64,000 nt of DNA. Source: Umbilicaria muhlenbergii. Lineage: Eukaryota > Ascomycota > Lecanoromycetes > Umbilicariales > Umbilicariaceae. The stretch's first letter is position 1. Each line of letters starts with the position of its first letter. The DNA is taken from positions 2,511,542 to 2,575,541 of the forward strand of contig KK106984.1 in assembly GCA_000611775.1 (NCBI GenBank), in the 5' to 3' direction. Shown here piece after piece: positions 39,431-51,500 of the stretch. The notes beneath the pieces were generated by a model. That model was not told the DNA's origin. It worked only from the letters and a program-made list of their open reading frames with translations, and did no database searches. The position numbers and the translations under genes were made by a program.

Positions 39431-40398
39431 ATTGTGATTATTCTTATTCTTTACTTCTTTCATGGCAGCATATGTCTTCTTTAATTAAACAATCTTTTCA
39501 GAGTCTTGACAGTCTCAGATGAAGTGTCTTGATTTTTTATAATTATAATAATTGTTTCTGTGAGACTTTTCTTTCTTTCCTGAGTTCTTCCCTGGTCCTT
39601 TCCCTCACTGAAACTGATTCACTTGAGTAATGACATCAATTTTCATGAGTTGAGGTTCATAGTAAGGTTAATTATTATACTGATGCTCACAGTTCTTCTC
39701 AGCTCTTCATGATATAAGAATCTTGTGACTCTTCTTCAAGCTTCATTCATAAGCTCAGTTGTTAATAATGATTGATCATTCAATCATTTCTGAGAGCATG
39801 ACAGGGTGTTCAGTTTTAAAGATTTCATCTTTCATCACATCCTTCAGTCTCTTATAATATTGCATCATCAAAGCAATATCATCTTAATTCATATGTGAGG
39901 TGAGTCTTTGAAAATTTATTACATACATAACAGCTGCTCCTATCTGCTGAATATTGCAGATTTCTCATTTTGTCATTCTTTCTTCATTCACTGTTTTGAA
40001 CATTATTCTTATCTGTTTCTTGAACTTCTTTAACTCATGAAAGATTTCATTAGTCAGGTCATCTTGATCTTTACTTTTATTATTAAGATAATCTCAGAGG
40101 ATAAGTTCAAATCAGTTTAAAACATTTAACCTCAAGAATGAGAAAGTGAACAACACTCTCTCTGATTCTGAAATGAATAAAGACTTGTTGAACTGCAGGT
40201 ACATGTCAAGTTGAGTGAAGAATAAATTTAATATTCTTCTCTCATCAAGAAACTTATCTGATAACAGAATTTTAACTCAGACTACTTTGTTAAAAAGATA
40301 TTCAGAGATGAATTCTTCTCTGTTGAAAGACTTGAACATCTTGAGATCAGTGAGTCAGTTCATTGCATGACTGATACTCTGTAAGTTGATGCTCAAAG
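39431..40398 (-). pseudogene. G2 gag, separated from pol by G3
   Basis: The minus strand near 39,560-39,490 reads a zinc-knuckle relic (NNYYNYKKSRHFI, stop, DCQDSE) in which two Cys codons have become Tyr. This is the C-terminal nucleocapsid part of gag, upstream of the G3 insertion point. The remainder up to the LTR has no open frame. Confidence 0.65.
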
Positions 40399-40806
40399 TG
40401 TAACAGGTGATGTCATAGTGATCAGAGTGATATTATTATTCAATAAATTATAAATATGATTCAATGAACTGAACAAGATTCAATGAATTATCATGATCAT
40501 ACAATGATCTTAAAGTTAAGATCAAGTGAGGGAACTAGTAGTCATAGACTTAAAAGATTGCATTCAATACATGAGTTGAGTATGAACTTCTAACTATGAA
40601 TCTACCTGTGATTATATAAACTTTAGGAGACTCATGTGATTAAGATGATTATAATGATTAAATCTTTAATCACTCTGAACAGCTTAATCATCTTGATTGA
40701 GATGATCAAGATACTTGAGTCCTCACTCATCTTGATCACTTTGATTGATATCAGCTGTTCACTGTAAATGCATACTTTTAAGTACTGTCCTGGCTAAGTC
40801 ATAACA
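40399..40806 (-). repeat. G2 LTR (5' LTR of the minus-strand element)
   Basis: 408 bp, paired with 13,383-13,790; followed by ATAAT. Confidence 0.88.
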
Positions 40807-41085
40807 ATAATCAAGTTGAGTGAAATATCTTGTCATGAATGACTTGAAATTAAAAGTGATTTCAGAGCTTCTTAATACTTATCAGGATCATGCAGAGCTC
40901 ATCATGCAAATATAATGATCAAGAGATTAATTTTAAGAAGTCATTAAGTGATAAGCAAAACTACATATGTGAATGTTACAGAATTAGTTAAATGTGTTAA
41001 GCTTAATCTTGTCATGTTTTTAACATTATCTTTCTCTCTGAAAAAGCGTCATCTGTGATGCTGCAGCAAAAAATAACACTTAAAA
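40807..41085 (-). pseudogene. G1 integrase N-half, continuation beyond G2
   Basis: The minus strand reads EALKSLLISSHS, stop, QDISLNLI up to the G2 edge. Counting the ATAAT duplication once, the frame continues without a gap into 13,382 (IKLLENEGFN). This is the standard integrase stretch before the catalytic core. Farther right it is lost at G5. Confidence 0.75.
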
Positions 41086-41089
41086 TGTA

Positions 41090-44000
41090 ATATCCTTGCT
41101 CAGCTGCTCTGAACAGTTTAAACAGTCACTCTGAACAGTGCTTGAACAGTTCAAATAATCACTCTGAACAGTGCTTGAACAATTTAAACTTAATATGATT
41201 TATTGAAGTATCTGTGGTGAAATTCCTTCAGCACTTTCATTGAGTTATTAAACTCACCTTTGTCTGCATAATATCACTCATTGTCATGATCAATTTCATG
41301 TCATTTGATCTTGTATTATAGCCTGCCGTGATACTGTCTTAAGTTGAGAATATCATTCACCTCTCAGTGCTCATCATCATTTATTATAATAAATGTTAAT
41401 GAAGGTGTTTGCTGACCTGACAGTGAGTCATTGACAGCTGAACAGAGCAACTTTGAACTGAAGACATTGTAAACTCACATTGTAGCAGAGAGCTTCAGTT
41501 GATAAGAGATCTCAACATGTTGAATGATTTGAAATGACCTCAGCTGCTTGTCTTCTAAGTCTCAATTAAACCTTGTTGTCTTGATATTTCAACTTAATAA
41601 TCATATTTAATCTCTGACTTCATAATTAACATCCTTTCAATGTTTATCTGCTTGTGCTTTCATAAATTCCCTGCTCTTCTTCAACTGCTGTTTATCAAAA
41701 TCAAGAATTCTCTGCATGCAAGTTGTTATATCCTTTACCTTCACTGACTGAAGTTGTTCATGAGTGAATTCATAAGTAGTAGTGTCAGAGCTGAAACTCA
41801 TGCATGAGTGAAAGCCTTTGTTAAGGTAAAAAGGTGAGAGTGAGGTTGCTGAGAAGCAGTTGTTATTATCATTGAACTTAATCATAAGCAGTCACTTCAC
41901 TCAGTCATCTTGCATGTAGTTACAGTATGTTCATAGACTCTGTTCAACATCTTGATTGACTCATTCAGTTTGGCCGTCAGTCTCTGAGTAATAAACAGTT
42001 GATAGATTAGCTTTGATTTTCAGACATTTACACATGCTTCATCATAAGTTGAAGATAAACTGAGGGCCTCAGTCTGAGGTAATAAAGCTTGACAGGTCAT
42101 GTAAATGATAAATGTTTTATAATATAAATTATATTAATTTATTTATTAAGGTTCCTTCATCTCTTGAATGACAAGAAACATAATGCCTTTCTTTAAATAA
42201 TTTGTCAATGAGAGTGCAGATGATGTTATAGCCCTCTGATATTAACAATTTAATTATAAAGTTCATGACAATGTTCTGTTAATGTTGTTGTGAAATAAGA
42301 AGTGAAATCAGGAGTCTGTTGATAACATTATAAGAAAACTTGCTTCACTGACAGTGACAACAGTTTCAGATGTATTACTTCATGATGATCACATGTCCTG
42401 ATCAGTAGTAGTGCTGATGAACAAGTTTCACTGTTCAATTTATGCTTGAATGTTCAAAAGATGACTGATCATGTATTTTTTGAAGAAGCTCAATCTGTAG
42501 AGATTTTAAGACTCATAAAAAGTTGTTTTTAAATAAAGCGTCATTCACTACCTGACATTCATGAAGGTGAGTGTCATGTAGCTTAATGACATTCTTTGTT
42601 ATGATTAAATGATATTCACTGCATAGCTCATCTGCCTTATTAATTGTATGAATTTGTTTAAAAAAACCTTCTTTCACTTCTTCTACTTGAACTTTCACAC
42701 AGTTCAGAGTAAGAATAATCTGATAAGTCAAGTTCTTATTTTTTGAGCTATTAAATGTTCAGATTAATGCATTTATCTTATCATTAATTTTGCCTGTTCA
42801 GAAGATAACCTGAAAGTTGAACTTTAATAAAATATTTAAATATTTAATCTGTTGACATATCAGCTTTTTATTCTTCATAAAGATCTTCAGAGCCTGATGA
42901 TTAATGAAGACTTATATGAGCAAATCAGTGTGTTCAAGTTCAGGATGTCAATGTTTGAAACAGTGAATAATGATCAGCAGTTTCTTATCATAAATATGAT
43001 AATTACACTCTGCTGAGATCATGCTCTTGTTGTAGAATGTCATCAGATGAAGAACTCCCTCATCATTATACTGAGAGAGAATTTCACTTATCACAAGGTC
43101 AGAGGCGTCTGTCTTTAGTATAACTTAACAGTTGAGGTCAAAATACTTTAATACTGAAGCCTTCATCATGACCTGTTTCAGGCTTTCAAAAGCCTTTGTG
43201 CAGTCATTAATTTAAGCAAATGATACATCTTTCCTGATAAGAGCAACAAGAGGTTTGATGATCTTGAAGAAGTCTCATATAAATTGATGATAAAAGTTAA
43301 TAAAGCTTATGAAGCCTTGAATCTCTTTTAAATTAATGAGTTTAAGTCACTCTGTGATTGCTTTCATCTTCTGAGGATTCATTCATAAGCCCTCTTCAAA
43401 GACAATGACTCTCAGAAAGACTGTCTCTGAGACATTAAATTCACATTTTTTTATGTCAACTTGTAGGCTGACTTCTCAGAGATACTGAAGCATTTATTTA
43501 ACATGATGATTATGTTCTTTTCAGGTCTTGCTGTAGATGAGGATGTTATTCAGATAAGTTTAACAACAGTCATTAAGAAAGTCTTATAAAGTGTCATTAA
43601 TATACTGCTGAAAGGTACTCAGCCTGTTGATTAATCTGAATGATAGAACTCAGTATTTGTAGAAGTTTAACATAATGATAAACATGATCAAGTCTTCACT
43701 GTCTGAATGTATATGCAGCTTATTAAAGACAGTGATTATGTTTAAATGAGTTAAGTATTTACATCTGAGAATCTTTTCTATGACCTCTTCTATCAATGAA
43801 AGAGGGTATCAGTTTCATTTAATGAGAACATTAAGCTTTTGATAATTCATGCAAAATCATAAGTCACTGTTTATCTTCAGAATGAACAACATCAGTGAGG
43901 AGTAAACTGCTTTGCTTGAGGTAATGAAGTTTTTAAAGAGATTTTCATTAAGGTACTCCTTGACCTTTTGAAGCTTGTAGGGTGACATGCAGTAAACTCA

Positions 44001-45028
44001 GCTTTAAGGTGAAGCAGCATCACTCATCAGCTCAATTTTGTAATTATAAAAATGATGAGGCAACAGTCAATTAACTTAAGAGCAGTCAAAGATGTTTAAG
44101 TATTCATGATATTTTAAAGATAACTTTTAACATATCTTCTTAAGATGTTCAGAGGTGTTCATCTTGAGGCTTATTTCCTCTGAATGACATTCTTGATTTA
44201 AGATTAATTGTCTGTCTATGTTCTTCATTAACATAATGAATATTTGTACCTCCTCTTAATAGGTCAGCATGATGTAAGGTGTTGCTTTAACATTGCACAC
44301 ATGAAAAGAGTTGTCATCTGCAGTAGAGGCAGGTCAAGACAGGATTTTAAGAGTTATCTGAACAGTTTAAAAAACTGTTCAGGAAGGTGAGGTGAAAGGC
44401 AGAGATAAAAAAGTAAAATATTCAGCAGAAGATGAACATTCTTCTTTTATTTTTACTTTTTCTGTAGTTGAGGAAGGGAAATCTTCTCTGAAGATAATAA
44501 AATTATTCTTCAAGTTCAGAAGGAGCTGATTTTAATTCATTTATGATTTTCTCAAGATGATGTCATGTTGCCTTAAGTCAGTTATCAACATAGAGATGAT
44601 AATCTTTTTATGCTTCTTTTTCATAAGCAGACTTGAGTAAATGACGTGAGTGATTTTCTCTTTGATGAGGTTCTCATCAAACTCATGTATGCTTTTCAGT
44701 TTAAACAACAGAACTGGCTTCAGCCTGAATTTATTACAAATCATGAGAATCAGTTGAGTATGAATGAGCATGTATGTTGTACAGCTGATGTCTATCAATG
44801 CTTAAAAAAGTATGAAAAAGCCTTGAGAGTAAAGAGAGTAAACTGTAATAAACAGTCATAATGTGAAAAGCTCAGGATCATCATTTAAATCATTTAAAAC
44901 ATTTAAATTGTTCAAACAGTGTTCATTAAGATTCAGCAAAGGGTCAATGCTGCATAAAAAAACTAATTCACCCTTAATCATGACTTTAATAAGAGTCATT
45001 CATTTTTTGACTCAGAATTGAAGTTAGT
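41090..45028 (-). mobile_element. G5: Ty3/gypsy element, pol side only
   Basis: Minus strand. Protease at 44,798-44,541 (CTTYMLIHTQLI, then DLRQHDIILRKS). Reverse transcriptase with YLNNILIYS near 43,558-43,531 (YLDD lost). An H2C2 zinc finger and integrase about 42,480-41,640 (CTLIDKLFKERHYVSCH), with a well-kept C-part at 41,885-41,637. Chromodomain-like end about 41,420-41,270. The left edge near 41,090 is uncertain. Gag and the 5' LTR are missing on the right, where R1 begins. Confidence 0.7.
41116..41190. repeat. 33-34-bp tandem repeat with CACTCTGAACAGTGCTTGAA core
   Basis: Two full units and a partial third, direct tandem, near the G1/G5 border; probably part of the G5 3' LTR. Confidence 0.75.
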
Positions 45029-46148
45029 CATCTGCAACTTGGCAGCCTGCTCAAAAATAAGGTTTTAATTAATAGTACTTTATGCGCTCAGAGCACTCTC
45101 TGAGCAGTAAATGAGCTCATACAAATCTTACACTTTAAATAACTATTATACCTTTATGAATAATAAGAAACTTTTTATTGAAAAGTTTTAAATCTCTTTA
45201 TTCTGTACACTTTATAGGCTAAAGATTTCTTCATAAGTTTTAATTTGCAATAGTTATGAATTAAAAAACTTTTAACTAATTATAAATATATTAGCATATT
45301 GAATAACTATTGCGCTTTTATACTTATAATATAACTTTCAGTTTATAAGTTGTAGAGAAGAAGCTATTAAACAGTTCTATAACTTAAAGTTTTTTTATAA
45401 CTGTTGTTGTTAAAAAGTTACATTGATTTCAAACTTTCAGTGACGAAAATCACAACATTAATAAACAGACTTTTAATGACTTTTTGAATAACTCAACAAC
45501 AACAACACATAAAAAAAAACTTTGTATAAGAAAACTCTTAAACAGCTTATTCTCTACAACTTATAAACTAAAAGTTATATCATAAGTATAAAAGCGCAAC
45601 AGTTATTTAAAGTATGTGACTTTTTTTAAAAGATTTCTCGCTATTGAAAACTTGAATTAAATATAACTTAACAACAACAGCAGTTATGAAGAAACCTTTA
45701 ATTTAACATTAATAGAGAATACTGTTCTTTATAACTTATGCATTAAAAGTTTCTTCATATCTGTTGAGGTGCAAAAGCTATTAAAGTGTGTAAATTTTTA
45801 AGTGATGAAAATCTTGAAGTGCTTTAAATATTCAGAACTCAACACTTATACAGTGCTTTCAGACTCAACAAATCATGATTTTTATTTGCAGAAAAGTGAA
45901 TTTTAGCAAAAGTTTACTTATTATAAATTTTACTGTTATTATAACACTGTGTGTGTACTTCTTTAAACAATTGTTTTAATAATTGTTTTTTTATCACAAA
46001 ATTTTAATGTTCTGCTCAAGATTTAAGGTTGAGCTCAAAGCGCTCAGAGGATGCTAAGAGCGACTGTTAGCTGAGACATGAGATCAGAAGCTCAGAGCAC
46101 TCAAAGTGTTAAAAATTAACTCAAAGTTAACTTGCTAAATTACTGATG
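45029..46148. mobile_element. R1: 1.1-kb terminal-inverted-repeat unit with internal hairpin
   Basis: Left end CATCTGCAACTTGGCA and the complement of the right end, CATCAGTAATTTAGCA, match at 12 of 16 bases, three of the four differences being transitions. Further in, ACTTTATGCGCTCAGAGC pairs with a related inverted stretch. No coding frame is seen. A second copy (R1') is split between 48,198-48,276 and 54,957-56,009. Likely a non-autonomous DNA transposon; the superfamily cannot be told. Confidence 0.6.
45302..45607. repeat. 62-bp inverted repeats around a 185-bp loop in R1
   Basis: Arms about 45,302-45,363 and 45,547-45,606 are inverse complements with about four mismatches. The enclosed loop lies in the opposite orientation in R1' (see findings). 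Confidence 0.85.
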
Positions 46149-46280
46149 ATGAAGAACAGCTGATGCTGCTGCAAGAGCAGCAGGAACTTCACATTTAACT
46201 GAAAAGCTTATAATGCTTAAACCTGCTGCACGGCCTGATGATAAGTTATATCAGCATAATAATGATCAATTTTAATGATT

Positions 46281-46640
46281 TATCTCAATGATTGTACAGT
46301 TCAAGTGCTGCGTGAAATTAAATAATATCAAAAGTTGACAGATCTCCTCATTTCAAAAGCTTCATTCAATAAAATTATTCATGAGATCATGACTGAAATG
46401 ATGCTTACTGAGGACACAGGCTTTCAGATACAGCATATCATGTTGAAGACACTGCAAGAAGTGACAGAAGAGTACATGATATTTTTTTTTAAAAGTGAGA
46501 GTTTTAACCTCCTATTTTTAATGTTATATTAATTCAACTTTTATCTAAACACTCAACTTACCGTCATTCATGACAAACATATCACAATACAGTCAAAGGA
46601 TTTAACACTTGTGAAGTGATATATGAGTGAATTTGATGCT
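46281..46640 (+). pseudogene. Histone H3-like (CENP-A-like loop) relic with one intron
   Basis: Plus-strand exon 46,281-46,494 reads TVQVLREIK, stop, YQKLTDLLISKASFNKII, then HEIMTEM, DTGFQIQ and LKTLQEVTEEYM. These are the alpha-N, alpha-1, loop-1 and alpha-2 parts of histone H3. A GTGAGA donor at 46,495 opens a 54-nt intron whose acceptor CTAG now reads CTAA. Removing 46,495-46,548 gives FFFKNTQLTVIHDKHITI then KDLTLVK, aligning gap-free with the H3 end of alpha-2, loop 2 and alpha-3. Loop 1 is about four residues longer than in canonical H3, and D-x-G-[LF] before it is a CENP-A feature. Two stops (46,323 and 46,617) and the lost acceptor make it a pseudogene here. It may continue about 30 residues beyond the fold. 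Origin is open: captured by an element, or a mutated host duplicate. Confidence 0.7.
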
Positions 46641-47249
46641 TTGGTTCAGTAGATACAGTTAGTCATGCACAGATTATATTAAGACTTAATTCAACAGTTT
46701 TAATGATTAAATGTAACAATTTATTATGAAATGTAAACTGATGACTTCTTAAATGATGTTTATCTTAATGTAATATTGTATCAAGTCTTTTTAAGTTAAA
46801 CTTAAGTTACTGTCATCATGATGTATTAATAATGCAGAGACAACAAAACTATTCTCATCTCATTTTATTAACAAAATCAGAATGAAACTGAAAAATCATC
46901 ATTAAGATGAGATGAGATTGAGATGAGACAAAGACTAGAAATTTAATTCTATCTCATCTCAATGATCATCATAATTTAAAAGTTATACTCATGCTTTTTG
47001 CATTCTTAACACTCATTAATCTTGCTATCATCAGGAGTATATCAAATCCTGTGAATAATAATATGTTGAGAAGATAAAGTTAAAAACTTCATTCAATAAT
47101 GAAGAAAAAAATGAGATGATGAATAAATAAATAATAATAAAATTATTTTCTCATTCTGATATTTACTTCATGCACACATGATTTGTAATCTCTTTTGTAA
47201 AGAGTGACATAAATATTATAATCTCTGTTGTACTTTTTGTTATAATAAA
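46641..47249. other. Unassigned AT-rich stretch with a 12-bp hairpin
   Basis: No coding frame recognised. A perfect 12-bp inverted repeat (ATTGAGATGAGA and its complement) with a 27-nt spacer lies at about 46,918-46,968, next to AGATG-type short repeats. It may belong to the 3' end of G4. Confidence 0.5.
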
Positions 47250-48001
47250 TCTCACAGGTACTGTTATATCTTCATTTTTAAAGATTAAAATTAACAAAAC
47301 TGATGAAGCCTTCCTTTAAATAAAATGATATTCAGTTATATTCATGTTATACAACTCATCTGAATTTCAGCTTGTCAAGGTTGTCAGTATGAAATTTTCA
47401 CATTTTTGTCTTTATATTATAAATAAAGTGTGTTGACTTTCATGTGTCATCTCACACTTAATTCATCAGTTTTTATTTAATGAGGTATTGAAGCCTGTCA
47501 TCATGAATGCAGTTATTCACAATTGCCTCAACTTCTCACTCATCATTTTAATTAAGTAGTAGGTTTTTTCCTGTTAATTTAAAAAACACATGATGTGTGT
47601 CTTGAAATGACTTCAATAAAGTGATGTTGAATATGTTATAAATATTTCAATCCTCTGAGAGGTCAAGTTCATATGATGATTAATTTATCACACATCATAT
47701 TTTAAATGAATTAAGTTTTTTTCAATGCAGTTTCTTCATCTGCTTGTTCATTAACACATTTTTTTTATTAATCAGTATTAAATCACCTTCTTTGAATGTT
47801 ATCTCTGTTCAGTGTTGATTATAATACTCAGTGTATGTCTTATTAATTTATCATAACTTTTTTTAAATCATAATAATTTAATCTTGAAGCCTCTGTGCAT
47901 CTGCATAAAGTTTTATTTGTTCACATGAATGCTGTATAAATGATTTACTTAAGCTCATCTGAGGATTTAATTTTAAGTTAAGCTGAAAGAAGCTTTTATT
48001 T
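47250..48001 (-). pseudogene. G4 Ty3/gypsy: integrase C-end and chromodomain
   Basis: Minus-strand reading around 47,540-47,465 gives EVEAIVNNCIHDDRLQYLIK, stop, KLMN. That is the start of a chromodomain as found at the end of chromovirus integrases, with Trp replaced by a stop. Upstream pol is cut at 48,001 by LINE sequence. The 3' LTR would be expected left of the H3-like relic and was not found. Confidence 0.65.
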
Positions 48002-48157
48002 AAAATCATCACTTGCAAAGTTAAATTCAGATCATAAACTTCAAAATGAATTTATTGCTGTGCAAAACAGACAGTGTAAATGCAAGTGTAAAGACAACTG
48101 CAGAAAACATGAGGAAAATGTAAAAAGTTGCAAATGCAGCATTTGTGCAAAACAATC
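48002..48157 (+). mobile_element. L5: LINE ORF1 fragment
   Basis: About 156 bp, same strand and sequence as the ORF1 N-terminal segment of L2 (57,476-57,630) and L3. It ends right after GCAAAACA, where a minus-strand LINE 3' end begins. Confidence 0.8.
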
Positions 48158-48197
48158 ATTTTTTTTTATTTATTTCTTCATTAAGTGTATGCAGTCT
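48158..48197 (-). mobile_element. LINE 3'-end stub with poly-T
   Basis: Poly-T followed by about 26 bp identical to the last bases of L1 and L2 (complement). An extreme 5'-truncated LINE copy, cut by R1'. Confidence 0.65.
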
Positions 48198-48276
48198 CAT
48201 CCGCAATTTGGCAGCCTGCTCAAAAATAAAATTTTAGTTAATAGTACTTTATGCGCTCAGAGCACTCTCTGAGCAG
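48198..48276. mobile_element. R1' left piece
   Basis: 79 bp matching the left end of R1 (45,029-45,108). Preceded by TCT, which recurs after the other end of R1' at 56,010-56,012. Separated from its remainder by LINE L1. Confidence 0.85.
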
Positions 48277-48598
48277 TTTTTTTATTTTTTATTTCTTCAT
48301 TAAGTGTATGCAGTCTAAGACTATGACACTGTGTAGTTTACATATGTGAGGTATTTATTACCTCAAGTCAGCTTGTTTTATCAATTTCTTTTATGACTGT
48401 TATTGGTGTCAGAATTGCACATTTTTAGATATTTTTTTTAATATCTCCTCACCTTACTTCCTGATTTTCATCCTCAACCCCCTCTAAAAGTCACTTTCAT
48501 GTAGCTATTTTTGTGTGTTTTAAAAATACTAAAGTATTTTTAATCCCTTCCTTTGTACAAAGTAGTGATTATAATGTTAATTGTGTGAATTCTACTTT

Positions 48599-51500
48599 TT
48601 ACATTTCCTGTTTCAGCTCCTGCTGCTCTTGTTTATACTGCCTGCAATTTAACAGTAAATGCTCTGATGACTGTTTTACCTTACACTGAAAACATTGATT
48701 GTTTTCATATGTAGATAATCTGCAAAGATATGATTTAAAATAACTGTGTCCTAGTTTTAATTGTGTAAATGTTGTAAAGGTTAACCTTTCACATTTGTAC
48801 AATTCTTTTGACTTTATAACTAGGTCAGGCCTTGTAGCATATATCTTGTATTGTTGACCTTGATTTGCATTTTGTCATTTTATTAATCATTCCTCTTTGG
48901 CAATTTCCTCAATATCTTTTTTGATATAAGATAAAGAAGTATGTCTTGAGTCTGCATTAATAACTGCATTTCCTGAGTTTAAAGCTTCTTGTTTGACTGC
49001 TTTATCTGCTAATTCATTACATGGTATTTGACTGTGACTAAGAATTCAGTGTATATGAATTAACTTTTGACTTTGCTGTAATTCCTGCAGGTTTAACTAA
49101 ATTTGTTGTAAAACTTCTGTATTTGCAGATTTTTGCAATTTTTGTATTGCTGTTTGATTATCTGTAAATATTCAGATGTTTTTTCCCAAAAACTATGTTT
49201 ATATTGCTTGTTTTGTAGTTTGCATTATAGCATAAAGCTTTGCATCTAGTACTTCTGTGTACTGATCTAGAAAGTAACTTTTTGTACTTGTATAATTGTC
49301 TTTTATACAGTAAATTTCAGCTTCTATGTGATCTTTTGTACTTTGTGTTGTCTTTACTCTGATTTTTGACTCATCAGTGTAAAAGACTGATGTTTTGCAT
49401 GCAATCAATTGCTTTACTTGAGCAAAATGTTTTTTAATTGTGATTTCTTTTGTTTCTGCTGAAACTTGAATATCTGCAATCTGTGTATTACTTTGTAGCC
49501 ATGGTTTTTGGGCTGTAATAGGCTTTTCCACTTGTCTTGATGATATTAATGTAGATATACTGTTTAGTATTTTAATTAATTGTGTAGAGTGTTTTTTCCC
49601 TGATGTATTTTGATTTCAGTTTAAAAATTTAAAGTTTATAAGTATGTCTTGACTTATTTGTGACTCTGACAGATATAAAGTGAGTATTCTCTGCTTAATA
49701 TAATGATTTTCTGATAAGGTTATAATCCTTAATGCATATTTCCTGCATTTTTTGTTTAATCTGACTTGTATCAGCTGAATATTTGCTTCAATTTTCATTG
49801 CAGCCCTCAGAGAAGTTCTAAAAACTCTTAAGATCTTGTATAATGCTGAGTTTTGCAATTTTTCTAATTGCTTTAAGTAGCTTTTTTGGTTTTTTCATCA
49901 AATTTCTGACCCGTAGTCACTAATTGATATAATGCATACTTGATAAAGTTGTCTTGCATTTTTGGCTAAAAGACCTCATTCTGAGTTTGTTAATTTATTG
50001 ATTAAGTGCATTACTCTGATCACTGTGAATACTTTTTTTTGAACATGTGTTTTAAAGTTCAGTTTTCTGTCTAATCAAACTCCTAATCACTTGACTTCTT
50101 TGACTGATTTTACCACCATGTTATTTGATAATGTAATACTGTTTTTCACAGGTTTTCTTGACTTTTCAAAGTGAATTAATTCAGATTTACTGTTATTAAA
50201 CTGTACTGCGTTTGTTTCTGCTCATAAGAAGGCTGTTTCAGCTGCAGATTATAATTTTAAGCAATTTTCTGCAGCTGATTTTTCAGTAATATATAGTGTC
50301 ACATCATTTATATAGCTGGGTTTTTCCATATCTGTGAATTTAGCCTTGATTTTTGGGAATAAATGTCTTATATATATCAAAAACAGTATTGAGGATATTG
50401 ATGATCCTTGTGAAATTCCTGTTTTGATTTTTTGCATTTCTTGTCTTTCATCATCAAAGGCTAATCCTGATTTTCTATTTTCTAGAAAGGATTTTGTTCA
50501 TGATTGTATTTGTACTGATAACTTCAATTTCTTCATAATTGAGAGTAATTGCAGTAGTGATACATGATCAAAAGCTCCCTTGATGTTTAGTAACAAGCAT
50601 GATAAAACATTTCCTTTGTTTTGAGCTGATTTTATATCATGTGTTAAGGTTAATACTGCATTAATTACTGATCTTTGTTTTCTTCCTTCAGTTTAATCTT
50701 GATCTAATAAGTCTGTGACTTGACTTAAATATGATAATCTAGTTGTCATGATTTTCTCTGCCACTTTGCATAAACAGTTTAATAATGTAATTATTCTGTA
50801 AGCTTTTGGTTTTGAATAATCTGACTTTCTCAGCTTTTTTAGAATAACACCTGTGTCTTGACATCAACATTTCAGGTGAAAGCCTGCTTGAATTAATTAT
50901 TTATAGATTGTAAACATTAATTCTGATATTGCCTGATATGCTTTTTGAATAATAACAAAGGAAATATCATCTGATTCAGGTGCTTTCTTTGCAGAGGATG
51001 TAAATATAACTTGTTTAACTTTATTTTCTGTTAAATCTGATCAATTTACATGTATTGTGTCTTGATTATCCTCAATTTCAGCTGTAAAAGGTTCTGAATA
51101 CATTGCTGTAATAAATGCTTGACATTTGTCTTGAAAATCCTGACATAATCTATTATTTTGATCTTGTATTGATGGTATTTTCTTCATCAGTCATGGCTTT
51201 GTGTATTTATATGTTTAAAATATATCTTTTCCACTTGCTTCTGTAAGAAATATTGTTCAGGATTTTTGTTTTGCATTTTTAATAACTTGAAAGTACTCAG
51301 CTCTGCTTGCTGTGAATTTAATTCACTGTCTTTCAGATTAATCATGCTTGTTGTAGTGTCTTCTTGCTGTTGACATTTCTTTTCTAAGCCTGATGAGGTT
51401 TTCCGTCCATCATACTTTAGATTTGTTGCATGGTTTTCATCTAGGAATATTGTTTTTCACAGTTTATGTAATTAAGTCTCTTAAGTTTTCAGTCATTTGT

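Larger units (their letters stand above)
13383..40806 (-). mobile_element. G2: Ty3/gypsy LTR retrotransposon, host of nested elements A and G3
   Basis: Bounded by two 408-bp direct LTRs (TGTAACAGG... to ...CATAACA) and perfect ATAAT target duplications. Its own DNA is 13,383-13,893, 20,735-25,368 and 39,426-40,806, about 6.5 kb once A and G3 with their duplications are removed, a normal length for an intact chromovirus. Genes read on the minus strand: gag at the high-coordinate end, pol in the middle piece. Confidence 0.85.

Noticed and set aside
45029-46148. R1 as a solo LTR
   Set aside because: Ends are inverted, not direct, repeats; no TG...CA termini, and it carries an internal hairpin.
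46141-46260. Ala/Arg-rich reading (RTADAAARAAGTS) upstream of the histone relic as its N-terminal tail
   Set aside because: It is in a different frame from the fold and no convincing splice pair joins them; kept only as a possibility.
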